Assembly (NCBI RefSeq): GCF_002116695.1
Contig: NZ_CP020477.1
Span: 917,501-981,500 of the forward strand
Length of the DNA stretch: 64,000 nt
DNA from: Acidianus manzaensis
GTDB lineage: Archaea > Thermoproteota > Thermoprotei_A > Sulfolobales > Sulfolobaceae
Direction: 5' to 3'
Below the pieces are notes generated by a model. That model was not told the DNA's origin. It saw only the letters and a program-made list of their open reading frames with translations, and did not search any database. Position numbers and translations under genes: made by a program. Positions 9,751 to 18,257 of the stretch are shown here, piece by piece. Numbering within the stretch: position 1 is the stretch's first letter; every line of letters begins with the position of its first letter.

Positions 9751-10224
9751 ATGGAAATATATGAAATCTCTACAGAAAAAATGGATAAAGATATAGTAAA
9801 CATGCTATCAAATCCATACATATTTTCTGGCATAACTGGACATATATGTATCACTAGAGTATTTGATAAATCTAGTAAATCATTCAAATTATATTCAGAA
9901 GCAGAAAACCCAGATTTAACAAAATTTCAAGCTATTTTCATTTTTGATCATGATTCTGAAGATATTACGAGAGGAATACTAAAATATAATATATCAATTC
10001 GCCAAGTCTCATACGAAATTGATACTTTCGATAAATCTTTATCAGGAAATTTCGATATAATCTTCAGTCAAAGAGATCTTAGATTTATAGATAATCTTGA
10101 TGTAAAGAAAGGATTATTTTCAGCAAAGAAGACAAGACAAGAATTTATAAAACATATTATAAATGATCACATTAAGCCGTTTCTATTATCATATGGAATA
10201 AAAATAGTTAACACGAATATTTAG
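9751..10224 (+). CDS. conserved-looking protein coupled to the phosphoesterase
   Basis: This 157-residue cytosolic protein begins directly after the phosphoesterase stop codon. The mix of beta strands and a long amphipathic C-terminal helix (about 125-152, ending K-P-F-L-L-S-Y-G-I-K) would fit a START/SRPBCC-like lipid- or ligand-binding fold, but I recognise no signature and do not assign one. Tight coupling suggests it acts with the metallophosphoesterase, as substrate-binding partner or regulator. No cysteine clusters, signal peptide or membrane segment. Confidence 0.7.
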   Translation: MEIYEISTEKMDKDIVNMLSNPYIFSGITGHICITRVFDKSSKSFKLYSEAENPDLTKFQAIFIFDHDSEDITRGILKYNISIRQVSYEIDTFDKSLSGNFDIIFSQRDLRFIDNLDVKKGLFSAKKTRQEFIKHIINDHIKPFLLSYGIKIVNTNI

Positions 10225-10248
10225 CACAGGAAAAAAGAAGCTAAATGT

Positions 10249-10339
10249 TAGTGTGTGGGGTATTTCAAAATTGAAGTTTTTCTCTCAATCAGAACCTTTT
10301 GTAAAATTAACGTAAAGTATTCGGATAGTACACACACTA
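10249..10339 (-). repeat. MITE-like element, copy D
   Basis: This 91-bp element has perfect 9-bp terminal inverted repeats (TAGTGTGTG...CACACACTA) that extend to 11 bp with the flanking GT/AC. It is flanked by GCTAAATGT and ACTGAATGT, a 9-bp duplication with two changes. Reverse-complemented, it aligns over its length with copies at 35109, 35792 and 51648: the shared core is GAATACTTTACG, then TTCTGATT(A/G)AGAGAA and a T-rich arm. There is no coding capacity. This copy preserves the terminal repeats best and defines the family ends. Confidence 0.7.
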
Positions 10340-10425
10340 ACTGAATGTTTTCTAAATTGTTTTGATTACTCTTATATTACAAAATCTATGAAGGAGATCT
10401 TTTATTAGAACTAAATTTTAATAGT

Positions 10426-10452
10426 ATGGGTACCCATGATTCACGGGTACCC
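10426..10452. promoter_or_regulatory. tandem GGGTACCC palindromes before the ATPase gene
   Basis: ATGGGTACCCAT at 10426-10437 is a perfect 12-bp palindrome, and GGGTACCC recurs at 10445-10452. The unit GGGTACCCATGA is repeated with a 17-bp period, and the second copy supplies the ATG of the ATPase gene. Such GC-rich palindromes stand out in this AT-rich DNA. They could be an autoregulatory operator over the start codon or a recombination site of the ATPase cassette. Confidence 0.55.
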
Positions 10453-11594
10453 ATGAAATTTATTTTTGGAAAGCCAACAGACGAACCTTTTGATCGAGAT
10501 GAAGAAATCAGAAATTTAGAACAATTAATAAATAGAAAACAACCAACTTTAATTATTGGAGTTAGAAGAATAGGAAAAAACCTCAATTATTTTAAAAACA
10601 TTTAAGCGAATTAATTCTCCTAAGATATATATTTCTACAGAAGATTTCGTAGAAGGTAAAAGCTTTAATCTAGAATCATTTTTATCCTTATATTCATCAC
10701 AAATACTTATAGAATTAATAAATAAAATAGACACTAAAAGAAAATTATCTTTAATTACCAAAATTAAAGGAGAAGAATTAATAAACAAGTTAAGAGAGTT
10801 AATAGGTTACGTTAAGATCCGTTTTGATTTACCTTTAGTAGAGATAGAAATGCTCCTAAATAAAAAGGAAAACTTAAAAGAAGTAGTACCACAAATCCTT
10901 GATTTGCCTGAAGTTCTTGGTGAGAAATTTAATTTAGATTTTACCATATTTATAGATGAATTTCAATATTTAAGATTAGCATCTCAAAATTATTCTGGCA
11001 TACTTCATTTGATAAGAAGCAAAGTGGCAATTTCACAAAAGAGTAGAATATGTGATCTCTGGATCGTCAGTAGGATTATTAGAAAGGATGTACTCCGAAA
11101 AAGAAGAACCATTTTTTCAATTTTTCTTTCCACTTTACGTAAAGCAATTTAATCAAGAAATTTCTGCTAAATTTTTGAAAGAAGGATTTAAAGATGAAGG
11201 AAAAGAATATGAAGAAGAAGCAATAATTGAAGCTGTAAAAGAATTAGACGGAATACCGGCATGGTTAAATTATTTTGGATTAAAGAGCTTAACCTGTAAT
11301 AAAGTCGATTTACAATGCGTAAATACAGTTCTAAACGAGATATATCAAGATCCAGTAATTAAAAGCATAATAGATAATGAATACAAAAAACTAGGTAAGA
11401 ATGCTAAAGAAATTTTAAAGTTTCTTGCTAAAAAAGGAGGAAAAGGAAACTTAAGAGGAATAAATCTAAGTAAATCTAGCATAAATGAAGGATTAAAAAG
11501 TTTATTAAATGATGGATATATAGTTAGAAAAGAAAGAGGAACCTACGAAATTATAGATCCAATAATTTCTAAAATACTCCCGAATATAAGTTAA
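10453..11594 (+). pseudogene. archaeal AAA-type ATPase with winged helix, two frameshifts
   Basis: Read through two shifts, the locus encodes about 379 residues of the archaeal ATPase family (PF01637-like): I-I-G-V-R-R-I-G-K-T-S (P-loop), F-I-D-E-F-Q-Y-L-R (Walker B), V-I-S-G-S-S-V-G (sensor region), and a C-terminal winged helix ending with a wing and I-I-D-P-I. The first shift is in the A-run of the P-loop codon (about 10571-10577, one extra A), the second at about 11050 (one extra T). Both are 1-nt insertions, the first in a homopolymer, so a sequencing error is possible; otherwise the gene is dead. These proteins often accompany mobile DNA, and a MITE copy and palindromes sit just upstream. 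Confidence 0.75.
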
Positions 11595-11778
11595 AAAATT
11601 ATAAAAATGCTATTAATATAATTATATACTTATAATTTGATATCTAAAGCATATAATAGCTAAAAGTTCTCAATAAGTACACTTATCTAAAAAATATACA
11701 TATTAGCCAATTTATTACTAAGTATTGCAAATCTACCTTATTTAAGAAAAAAGTTTTTTTTGAGAATATAACTCATGT

Positions 11779-12624
11779 TTACATTATTTTTGCCTCTTCT
11801 ATTGGTTCATAATTTATCTTCCTCAGAAGCACTGTATCAATCAAAAATAATCCTATTGTCCATAAGGTTAGAAATAATGCAGACCATTCCACTGATACTG
11901 TAGGTGCATTAATTCCAGATGCGCCAGTAACTGGAGGTTTATTACCAGAATAACCGTAAAACAGTAGAGATATAATATTTAGATATGGCGATGCATACGT
12001 AACCCACTCAGGATAAGACGAAGCAAAATTGTACAACGAATAAAATATAAATCCTAGAATTAAAGGAATATAGTTTACTAATTGTTGGTACTTTACTCCT
12101 CCAAATTTCATTGAAATTAAGACCAGAAAGAATGAAAGCGAGATCAAGAAAAGAAACGATAAAATGACTACAGGGAAAACCACATAAGGTTTAGTCGGCA
12201 TCACAGTGTAGCCTACACCATTGGTAGAGAACATGCCGGAAATTGCATAAGTCAGTATTAAGGAGAGAACTATTCCTGCAATCGTACCACCTGAGAACAT
12301 TGACATCAAATATTTACTAGGAGTTAATTTACTATATTTGAATAGATAGGGAAGGGCACCACTCTGAAAATAAACTAGAAATGTCAAACTTACACCTATA
12401 GCACTCAAGAAAAGTATCATCAGAACAGCATACCAGGCAGAAACTATATCAGTGTATACTGATGACTTCACAATAGATAAACTTTCGGGTAAAGTATTCA
12501 TTTCCCCGGGTGTACTAACATATGCTCCTATAACTCCCCAAAAGAGTATAAATAAAACTCCCCAACCTATAAGATTAGGATTTTTCAATATCGATTTTAT
12601 AATGTACGATAAAGTTTTTCTCAT
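11779..12624 (-). CDS. ABC-2-type transporter permease
   Basis: This 281-residue protein has six hydrophobic segments (near 18-35, 62-85, 108-128, 146-170, 185-203 and 248-266), the layout of an ABC-2 export permease. It is transcribed divergently from the ATPase gene at 12722, which has no other permease partner nearby apart from the small membrane protein after it. TATTTAAATA at 12645-12654 gives a leaderless start at 12624. The shared palindrome at 12665-12681 lies just upstream of the TATA boxes of both directions, so permease and ATPase are probably co-regulated. The exported compound is unknown. Confidence 0.8.
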   Translation of the reverse strand: MRKTLSYIIKSILKNPNLIGWGVLFILFWGVIGAYVSTPGEMNTLPESLSIVKSSVYTDIVSAWYAVLMILFLSAIGVSLTFLVYFQSGALPYLFKYSKLTPSKYLMSMFSGGTIAGIVLSLILTYAISGMFSTNGVGYTVMPTKPYVVFPVVILSFLFLISLSFFLVLISMKFGGVKYQQLVNYIPLILGFIFYSLYNFASSYPEWVTYASPYLNIISLLFYGYSGNKPPVTGASGINAPTVSVEWSALFLTLWTIGLFLIDTVLLRKINYEPIEEAKIM

Positions 12625-12644
12625 ATATTAAGATAAAGAATAGA

Positions 12645-12654
12645 TATTTAAATA
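12645..12654 (-). promoter_or_regulatory. TATA box of the ABC permease gene
   Basis: TATTTAAATA, centred about 25 bp upstream of the ATG at 12624 on the reverse strand, with the palindromic operator candidate 10 bp further upstream. Confidence 0.6.
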
Positions 12655-12664
12655 GGACCGAGAA

Positions 12665-12681
12665 AGTTCAAAAATTGAACT
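12665..12681. promoter_or_regulatory. palindromic operator candidate, shared by divergent promoters
   Basis: AGTTCAAAAATTGAACT has 7-bp arms around AAA. It lies between the two TATA boxes of the divergent ABC genes (12645-12654 reverse, about 12689-12700 forward). It matches the site at 8358-8374 in 16 of 17 bases. The winged-helix protein at 14105-14434, in the forward operon, is the natural candidate binder. Confidence 0.65.
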
Positions 12682-12721
12682 ATACACCTTATTTATAATG
12701 TAGTAGAGCAATAGAATATTC

Positions 12722-13495
12722 ATGATAAATTATAATGATCTCACAATAAAATTTTCAGATGTAACGATCTTTAAAGAATTAAATTTACACATTAATCAGC
12801 ATTCAATAGTTATTGGACCAAATGGTTCAGGAAAAACTACATTAATTAAAGCAACATGCGGACTTATACCTTATAGAGGAAAGATCTTAGTTGATGGACA
12901 AGGAGTAAAGAAAATTAAAAATTACTTGAATCTTTCTACAAATATTCCAGAAGTCTATACAATAGGAAGAGAAGTAAAAGATATAGCAGAAATATATTCA
13001 GAAATAAAAGACCTTGAATTAGATGTCTTTCGAGATTTATTAAAAGAGCTAAGAATTTATGACGAAGTTATAAATAAGAAGATTTTTAAATTATCTGCAG
13101 GTCAAAGCGTAATAGTTAGAACAGTACTAGCTTTATCTTCTCCAAGTAAGAATTTGCTAATTGATGAACCATTTGAGAATGTAGATCCATCAAAAAGATT
13201 AATAATAGCAAGATTCTTGAAAGAAAACGTAAAAGATGGATTCATTACTACTCATGAACTAGATTTATTGAAACAATTTAATTCTTGGCCTCTCTATATA
13301 ATTCTGAACGGAAAAGTATATGGTCCTATAATAACTGAAGATTTTCTAAATTCTACAATTGTTGAAGGTGAAGCTCCTAATGCCATCTTAACGTTAGATC
13401 TAGATGATAAGAAAATTTCAATTGTGAAAGATAATGGATCTGGCATTAAATTACTTACCTTAGGGAATATTAATAGATTGTATGGTGTACTATAA
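12722..13495 (+). CDS. ABC transporter ATP-binding protein
   Basis: This 257-residue nucleotide-binding domain has G-P-N-G-S-G-K-T-T (Walker A, about residue 33-41), a signature reading L-S-A-G-Q, N-L-L-I-D-E-P-F (Walker B) and T-T-H-E (switch His). The signature has Ala for the first Gly. It powers the export system whose permease is divergent at 11779-12624. It heads an operon: its stop overlaps the next start (TAATG), and the third gene is a regulator. CTTATTTATAATG at about 12689-12700 is the promoter. Confidence 0.88.
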   Translation: MINYNDLTIKFSDVTIFKELNLHINQHSIVIGPNGSGKTTLIKATCGLIPYRGKILVDGQGVKKIKNYLNLSTNIPEVYTIGREVKDIAEIYSEIKDLELDVFRDLLKELRIYDEVINKKIFKLSAGQSVIVRTVLALSSPSKNLLIDEPFENVDPSKRLIIARFLKENVKDGFITTHELDLLKQFNSWPLYIILNGKVYGPIITEDFLNSTIVEGEAPNAILTLDLDDKKISIVKDNGSGIKLLTLGNINRLYGVL

Positions 13496-14118
13496 TGGAG
13501 GATTATAAAAAGGTCATTGAAGAAGGAAATAAGCTTGGAGACTTAATAATATCGAAAAAAATGAGAAAAACTCTTGGAATCTATTATGCCGTTTGGGTAA
13601 TTTATTTTTTATTACTTAATTTAATTGATTATGTTGAGAGCTTATTTACTTCTAATAATCTTGTTTTCATTGCAACAGATATTGGAATAATTACTCCATT
13701 CATTATATATTCTGTTTATTTATTTGGAAAAATAATACGATTGCATCTACTTAGATATGGATATAGTAATAAATACAAAGTAAGACAAAGAATATTTATT
13801 GCATTATATTATGTAGTTCTATCATCATTATTTATACTTACATTTAATCAATGGTACAGCGCCATTTTTATTCTCCTTTTTACTGCTGGAATTACCTATA
13901 GCATGTGGAAAATCCTATTCTCCAAATATAGGATTACTAAAGGAAAATATTATGATATACTAGCTATTGTTAGTTTTCAATTTTATCCAATATATGCGGT
14001 AATGTCAATGACTACATTTAGCAAATTTGATCCTATATATGTATTTATATTCCTTATATCATGGGCTTACGCATCAATAAAATCGTTCCTAGAGTTGATA
14101 GATAATGGAGAACAGTAA
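13495..14118 (+). CDS. membrane protein of the ABC operon
   Basis: This 207-residue protein has a short charged N-terminus followed by five or six hydrophobic segments (about 28-46, 60-82, 103-122, 125-142, 158-175, 180-196). It overlaps the ATPase gene by 1 nt and the regulator gene by 14 nt, so it belongs to the same transcript. It may be an accessory subunit of the exporter. I recognise no named family. Confidence 0.75.
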   Translation: MEDYKKVIEEGNKLGDLIISKKMRKTLGIYYAVWVIYFLLLNLIDYVESLFTSNNLVFIATDIGIITPFIIYSVYLFGKIIRLHLLRYGYSNKYKVRQRIFIALYYVVLSSLFILTFNQWYSAIFILLFTAGITYSMWKILFSKYRITKGKYYDILAIVSFQFYPIYAVMSMTTFSKFDPIYVFIFLISWAYASIKSFLELIDNGEQ

Positions 14119-14434
14119 AGACGCAGAGAATAAGGATAACGTAAAAGAACTTTTGGAATTCCTTTCTAATAATAAAGCCTTGAATAATTCCGTTAGACTA
14201 GGTATATTAATCGCATTATCAAATTTCGAAAAATTGTCATTTTCTGAATTACTTGAATATACTAAAATACAAAAAAGTTCCTTGCTAATGCATCTTCAAG
14301 TTTTAGAAGAAGAAGGGTTAATTATAATAAAAAAGCAATTTACATTATCAGGACCGAGAACTTTTGCCAACATAACCACTAAGGGAAAAGACACAGTAAA
14401 GAAATATTTCGAATTAATAAATAAATTAAAATAA
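14105..14434 (+). CDS. winged-helix transcription regulator of the ABC operon
   Basis: This 109-residue ArsR/MarR-like winged-helix protein has N-N-S-V-R-L-G-I-L-I-A-L, then L-S-F-S-E-L-L-E-Y-T-K-I-Q-K-S-S-L-L-M-H-L-Q-V-L-E-E-E-G-L-I (helix-turn-helix) and a wing ending in I-T-T-K-G-K. It resembles the 'winged helix DNA-binding' family (PF13601-like). It lacks obvious metal ligands. Translationally coupled to the membrane-protein gene, it probably binds the 17-bp palindrome in its own divergent promoter and at 8358-8374. Confidence 0.82.
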   Translation: MENSKDAENKDNVKELLEFLSNNKALNNSVRLGILIALSNFEKLSFSELLEYTKIQKSSLLMHLQVLEEEGLIIIKKQFTLSGPRTFANITTKGKDTVKKYFELINKLK

Positions 14435-14524
14435 TATAGTTATCTATTAAAAAATAAACATTTTCAAGTTTTTCATCTAAGTAAAAACATTCTGTTTTAT
14501 CTACAAAATAACTTCTATCGTAGT

Positions 14525-14912
14525 TCACAATAATTCGTTTGATTTCATTAATCTTAAACCATGCTTACATAATTTTCTAAAATGTCTTATATTATTGGTT
14601 ATTAAAATAAGATTATTAGATATACATATACTTCCTATAATTAAATCATGATCTTCTATTAATTCTCCTTTCTTCTTCAATTCCGCATAAATCTTTGAAC
14701 TTATCCTAAGCGAATTATTATCTCAATACAAACTACTCTAAAATTTGATTCAAGATCTTTTTTATAATCTTCCACACTTTTTCCTAGATAAGCAATTCCT
14801 CTTAAAAATTCGAACATGGTAATACAAAAATGTAGCACCCGTTGAATTTATCTACAATATTCTTGTTATACGCTAAAATTAGAGCGTCAGTATCTAAGCA
14901 TTTCTCCTCCAA
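14525..14912 (-). pseudogene. vapC-type PIN-domain toxin remnant
   Basis: The reverse-strand translation, pieced over frameshifts, gives C-L-D-T-D-A-L-I-L-A-Y-N, then F-E-F-L-R-G-I-A-Y, and finally E-D-H-D-L-I-I-G-S-I-C-I-S-N-N-L-I-L-I-T-N-N before H-F. These are the PIN-domain acidic residues and the T-N-N signature of VapC ribonucleases. The frame changes at least twice (about 14725 and 14840), so no functional toxin can be made. It follows a decayed antitoxin gene in the usual vapB-vapC order. Confidence 0.75.
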
Positions 14913-15130
14913 GATTTTCTACCTTCTTTAGTTAAGCGTAAGAGTATCTTTGCTTCCTCATCACTAATTTTTAAATCTTCTTTATTTTTGTCCATTCTCT
15001 TATTTTTTATAAGTAATTCTTTAAAAAATCATCCCAACTTAATGATCTTCCTTTTTCATTCTCTATTTATCTCTTTAGCTTTTCTAATTTAGCTTTTGTC
15101 TCTTCACTAACAGTTATTGTAGTATAGATC
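14895..15130 (-). pseudogene. vapB-type antitoxin remnant
   Basis: The reverse-strand reading T-I-T-V-S-E-E-T-K-A-K-L-E-K-L-K-R is the typical ribbon-helix-helix N-terminus of a crenarchaeal VapB. A TAA follows, then I-E-N-E-K-G-R-S-L-S-W-D-D-F-L. A +1 shift continues into a lysine-rich tail that ends by overlapping vapC. The start codon is gone: the 5' end is fused directly to the permease remnant at 15125-15417. It is inactive. Confidence 0.7.
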
Positions 15131-15417
15131 AATTAAAGGAGTTTTTAATCTAGGATTAACATAAGCTAATTTTTCTGGCAATAACCTATCAAAAGACATT
15201 GCTTTAGATACGTCATAAAAACTGGTAATGCAATAATTGCCGAAATCACTATTCCTAAAGTCTAATCTGCACCAGGTAAAGCTGGAGAATATACTAAAGT
15301 ATAATATGCTGAAATTGGGACTATCAAAGCTAAAACTTTAGCAAATGCGTGCCTGGAACTCATTTGCCTAACTAAACCTGAAGATTCTCTTATAAAGACT
15401 TTTTTATTATTACTCAT
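15125..15417 (-). pseudogene. APC permease remnant with large internal deletion
   Basis: The reverse strand from the ATG at 15417 encodes M-S-N-N-K-K-V-F-I-R-E-S-S-G-L-V-R-Q, the same N-terminal signature as the four intact permeases of this window. A stop (TAG) comes after the first membrane segment. After a deletion of several hundred codons and a shift, the loop A-M-S-F-D-R-L-L-P-E-K-L-A-Y-V appears, matching the permease at 49513-51126. The remnant then runs into the vapB relic. It shows recent loss of a fifth family member. Confidence 0.8.
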
Positions 15418-15667
15418 AAATGATAATTATACGAACATCTTTTAAATATTTTGAATAAATACAATAAAAAATAAATAGATTAAAAAGGAGTAAGAAAAAA
15501 ACTTTTTAAAAACTAAAAACGCTTAATCTAGAAAAATATTCTAACTTTTAACATTTTTTACTAAAAAAAGTCGAAATATATAAAACTAAAGCATATCATA
15601 AAAGTGATCTAGATCAAATAAATAATTCTTATAATTAAGAAATTATAAAAAGAGAAAAAATTAACTT

Positions 15668-18172
15668 TTATTTAAATTTCAATACTACTACTACTCCTAT
15701 TAAACTTAAAATTACAGTTATTGCGATCATTGAAATATCTAGAGTAGAAGCATTGCTAGGAACTACTGCACTGGGTGGAACAACCTTAGTCACGTTAGTA
15801 GTTACTGGAGCAGGAGCAGACGGGAATGACACTTCCTTTAAAGGTTGAGTAGCATTAATAACTTTCACTGGGATAACAGTAGGTGAGTAAGGATATATTG
15901 AGTACCACCTATAGAAGTACCTTGTAGTCATCATAGTATGCGTTCCTCCAGTCGATAAAGCAGAACCATTAATAGTTATAGGAGCTGAATAAGTAGCATT
16001 AACAAATATAGTATAAGGAGTATTAGGAGACAACCCAGAAGTCGATATTGTAGCTTGATAAATACTACCACTCACATGAGTTAAAGGAATAGTCTCAATA
16101 ACCTTACTACTACCATAAGGCATAATCTCAATAACACCAGAAGCATTACTTATAGGAACCTCATAAGGACCAGTAGGCTTACCATTATACAAGTAAGGAG
16201 CAGAAACAATCTGAGTCATATTAACAGTCAAAGTATAACTACTACCAGCAGAAACATTAATCAAATTAGCTAAAGGATTAAACTGGAAATACCCAGCATA
16301 AGTCCTTAAAGTAATACCAGTACTAGCATTATAAGAATAAGGATAGAACGGGAACCCACCAGGCACTTCACCCAACTCAGTAATATGATAAGTATACTGA
16401 CCATCAACAGGAGCTAACTCTAAAGGATTAATATTAACAAACAAGTAAGGCGGCAAAACAACTTCATCAGTATCGCATAATGTAAAGTAGCTTGTTGTGT
16501 TGAAGTATATTTGTATTTGGTATGGATTATTAGAAGGAACTATTGTAGTAACTAAATTAGGCATAGCATCGAACCATATTGGTGATGGGTCTGATGCTTC
16601 TGCCGTGTAGTTTATGTATACTGGTTCTCCGCAGTAGTCTCCTATGAATACTGTGTCTTGTGATGGGTTGTATGGGTTGCTAGAGAATCCTCCCATATCT
16701 AAGTACCATATTGTGAAGTTGTAGTCTAATGCTGTTACTGGCATTCCATTTAGCCAAGTAGCATTGTGTACAAAATTGTATACTATTTCAGTTCCATTAA
16801 TTATCAGATGACCATTTACAGTAGCATTTGGAATATGAATTACAGTATAATTAGCAATATAAGGAGTGTTAAATAAAGTAGGATTAGATGGTAACGAAGT
16901 TAGTGTAGAAGGATACCAATAGACTTCCCATATTAGTTCTGAAGAGTAGAAATTCTCGAAATATATGTTGAAGTTTGGTGGTGCGAAGTCATATGTTCCT
17001 ATTACGTAGTTTAGAGTTCCGTTAGATGTGAATCCTTCGTGAACGTCTTGGAAGTTAGTTATTCCGTCTCCTAATGAGCTTACGTATCCATAATAGTTGT
17101 TAGTGTATACTGGTTCTGGACACGTATTCCATCCTAATATTACGTATGGTTCAGTGTACTGTAATTCTACTAAAGCATTTTGGAAGTTGTTTACTACTTG
17201 TGAAAATGTTGGGTCCGCAGTATATGCTTGAGTTAGTTGAGCATTAATTGTAGAATTAACAAAATCATTAAAAGAATTATAGGGTGCTCCTGGACCGAAT
17301 ATAAAGTAATACTCTGGAACAATAAAAGTGATTCCTTCCCATCCGTAGTTTATTATGTCGTAAGTTTGTTCTTGTAATATTGTTTCTAGTTGTGACGCTG
17401 CGTATGGTATGAATTGTATGTTGTTTTGTAGTCCTACTTGTTGTGCTCCTGCTTCTATTATTGATTCCCATGCTGGGCAGTTGTAGAATCCTTCTTGTAT
17501 GTATATTGTTATTTTGAGTGGTGTTCCGTTTGAGTATGTCCATTCTCCTAGGCTTGGGTTGTATACTAGTCCTGCGTCTTGTAAGTATGTTTTTGCTCTT
17601 TGTATGTTGTATGATTCGTGGGCGTTATAGATGTTGGATAGCTCTGTTAGTGTTGTTGAGTTTATGTATGATGGGTATACTGATGGGTTTATGTAGAATG
17701 GTATTGTTGCTCCTAGTAGTCCTCCTTCTAGTATTTGTGATTCTACTGATGATGGGTTTAATATGTCTGATATTGCCCATCTGAAGTATGTGTTGTTTTC
17801 TGGGTAGTATTTGAAGTTGAATTGTAGGAATATGAAGCTGAATGTTTGGCTATCGTATAGGTATAGGTTTGGGTTGTTTTTGAGGCTTGCTATTTGTGAT
17901 TGTGATAGTTGTGTTGTTGGTAGGCTGTTGAGTACTTGTACTTGTCCGTTTAGTAGTGCTTCGTACATTGGTAGTGTTGTTGTGTATTGCCATAAGTAGT
18001 TTAGGTTTTGTATGTATGGTCCGTATAGTGTGTAGTATGTTGCTGGTAGTACGTGTAGTGTTGAGTGTGGTGCTATTAGTACTCCGCTTGCTTGTGTTGT
18101 TATGTCTGTTACTAAGCCTACTACAATAAGTAGCATAGATACTACTAATATGGTTTTTAATAGTGTATGCAT
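15668..18172 (-). CDS. surface-anchored ABC solute-binding protein (family 5), permuted halves
   Basis: This 834-residue secreted protein has an N-terminal hydrophobic signal (about 5-27), many N-x-S/T glycosylation sites, a Pro/Ser/Thr/Val linker (about 785-810) and a C-terminal membrane helix (about 812-832) ending L-K-F-K. Family-5 (oligopeptide/Dpp) features are present in an odd order. The usual later part (G-Q-V-Q-V-L-N-S-L-P, F-L-Q-F-N-F-K, A-K-T-Y-L-Q-D-A-G) is at residues about 75-210, and the usual early part (E-I-V-Y-N-F, then A-T-W-L-N-G-M-P-V-T-A-L-D) at about 470-500. Codon use switches in blocks inside the gene. No ABC permease or ATPase genes are adjacent, so it is an orphan receptor. 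Peptide or sugar ligand unknown. Confidence 0.75.
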   Translation of the reverse strand: MHTLLKTILVVSMLLIVVGLVTDITTQASGVLIAPHSTLHVLPATYYTLYGPYIQNLNYLWQYTTTLPMYEALLNGQVQVLNSLPTTQLSQSQIASLKNNPNLYLYDSQTFSFIFLQFNFKYYPENNTYFRWAISDILNPSSVESQILEGGLLGATIPFYINPSVYPSYINSTTLTELSNIYNAHESYNIQRAKTYLQDAGLVYNPSLGEWTYSNGTPLKITIYIQEGFYNCPAWESIIEAGAQQVGLQNNIQFIPYAASQLETILQEQTYDIINYGWEGITFIVPEYYFIFGPGAPYNSFNDFVNSTINAQLTQAYTADPTFSQVVNNFQNALVELQYTEPYVILGWNTCPEPVYTNNYYGYVSSLGDGITNFQDVHEGFTSNGTLNYVIGTYDFAPPNFNIYFENFYSSELIWEVYWYPSTLTSLPSNPTLFNTPYIANYTVIHIPNATVNGHLIINGTEIVYNFVHNATWLNGMPVTALDYNFTIWYLDMGGFSSNPYNPSQDTVFIGDYCGEPVYINYTAEASDPSPIWFDAMPNLVTTIVPSNNPYQIQIYFNTTSYFTLCDTDEVVLPPYLFVNINPLELAPVDGQYTYHITELGEVPGGFPFYPYSYNASTGITLRTYAGYFQFNPLANLINVSAGSSYTLTVNMTQIVSAPYLYNGKPTGPYEVPISNASGVIEIMPYGSSKVIETIPLTHVSGSIYQATISTSGLSPNTPYTIFVNATYSAPITINGSALSTGGTHTMMTTRYFYRWYSIYPYSPTVIPVKVINATQPLKEVSFPSAPAPVTTNVTKVVPPSAVVPSNASTLDISMIAITVILSLIGVVVVLKFK

Positions 18173-18257
18173 ATGTTATTTTTTAGGTTTTCATTTATAA
18201 ACTTTTTATATTAGTAGCTATTATTTTTAAAAATAAAGAATAATAATGTAAGTTCTG

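Noticed and set aside
17277..17999. Overlapping frames on both strands inside the solute-binding-protein gene (17277-17543, 17518-17784, 17811-17999)
   Set aside because: They are shadows of the block-biased codon usage in the real gene; composition is low-complexity (Ser/Thr/Arg or Leu/Val runs) and there is no start signal.
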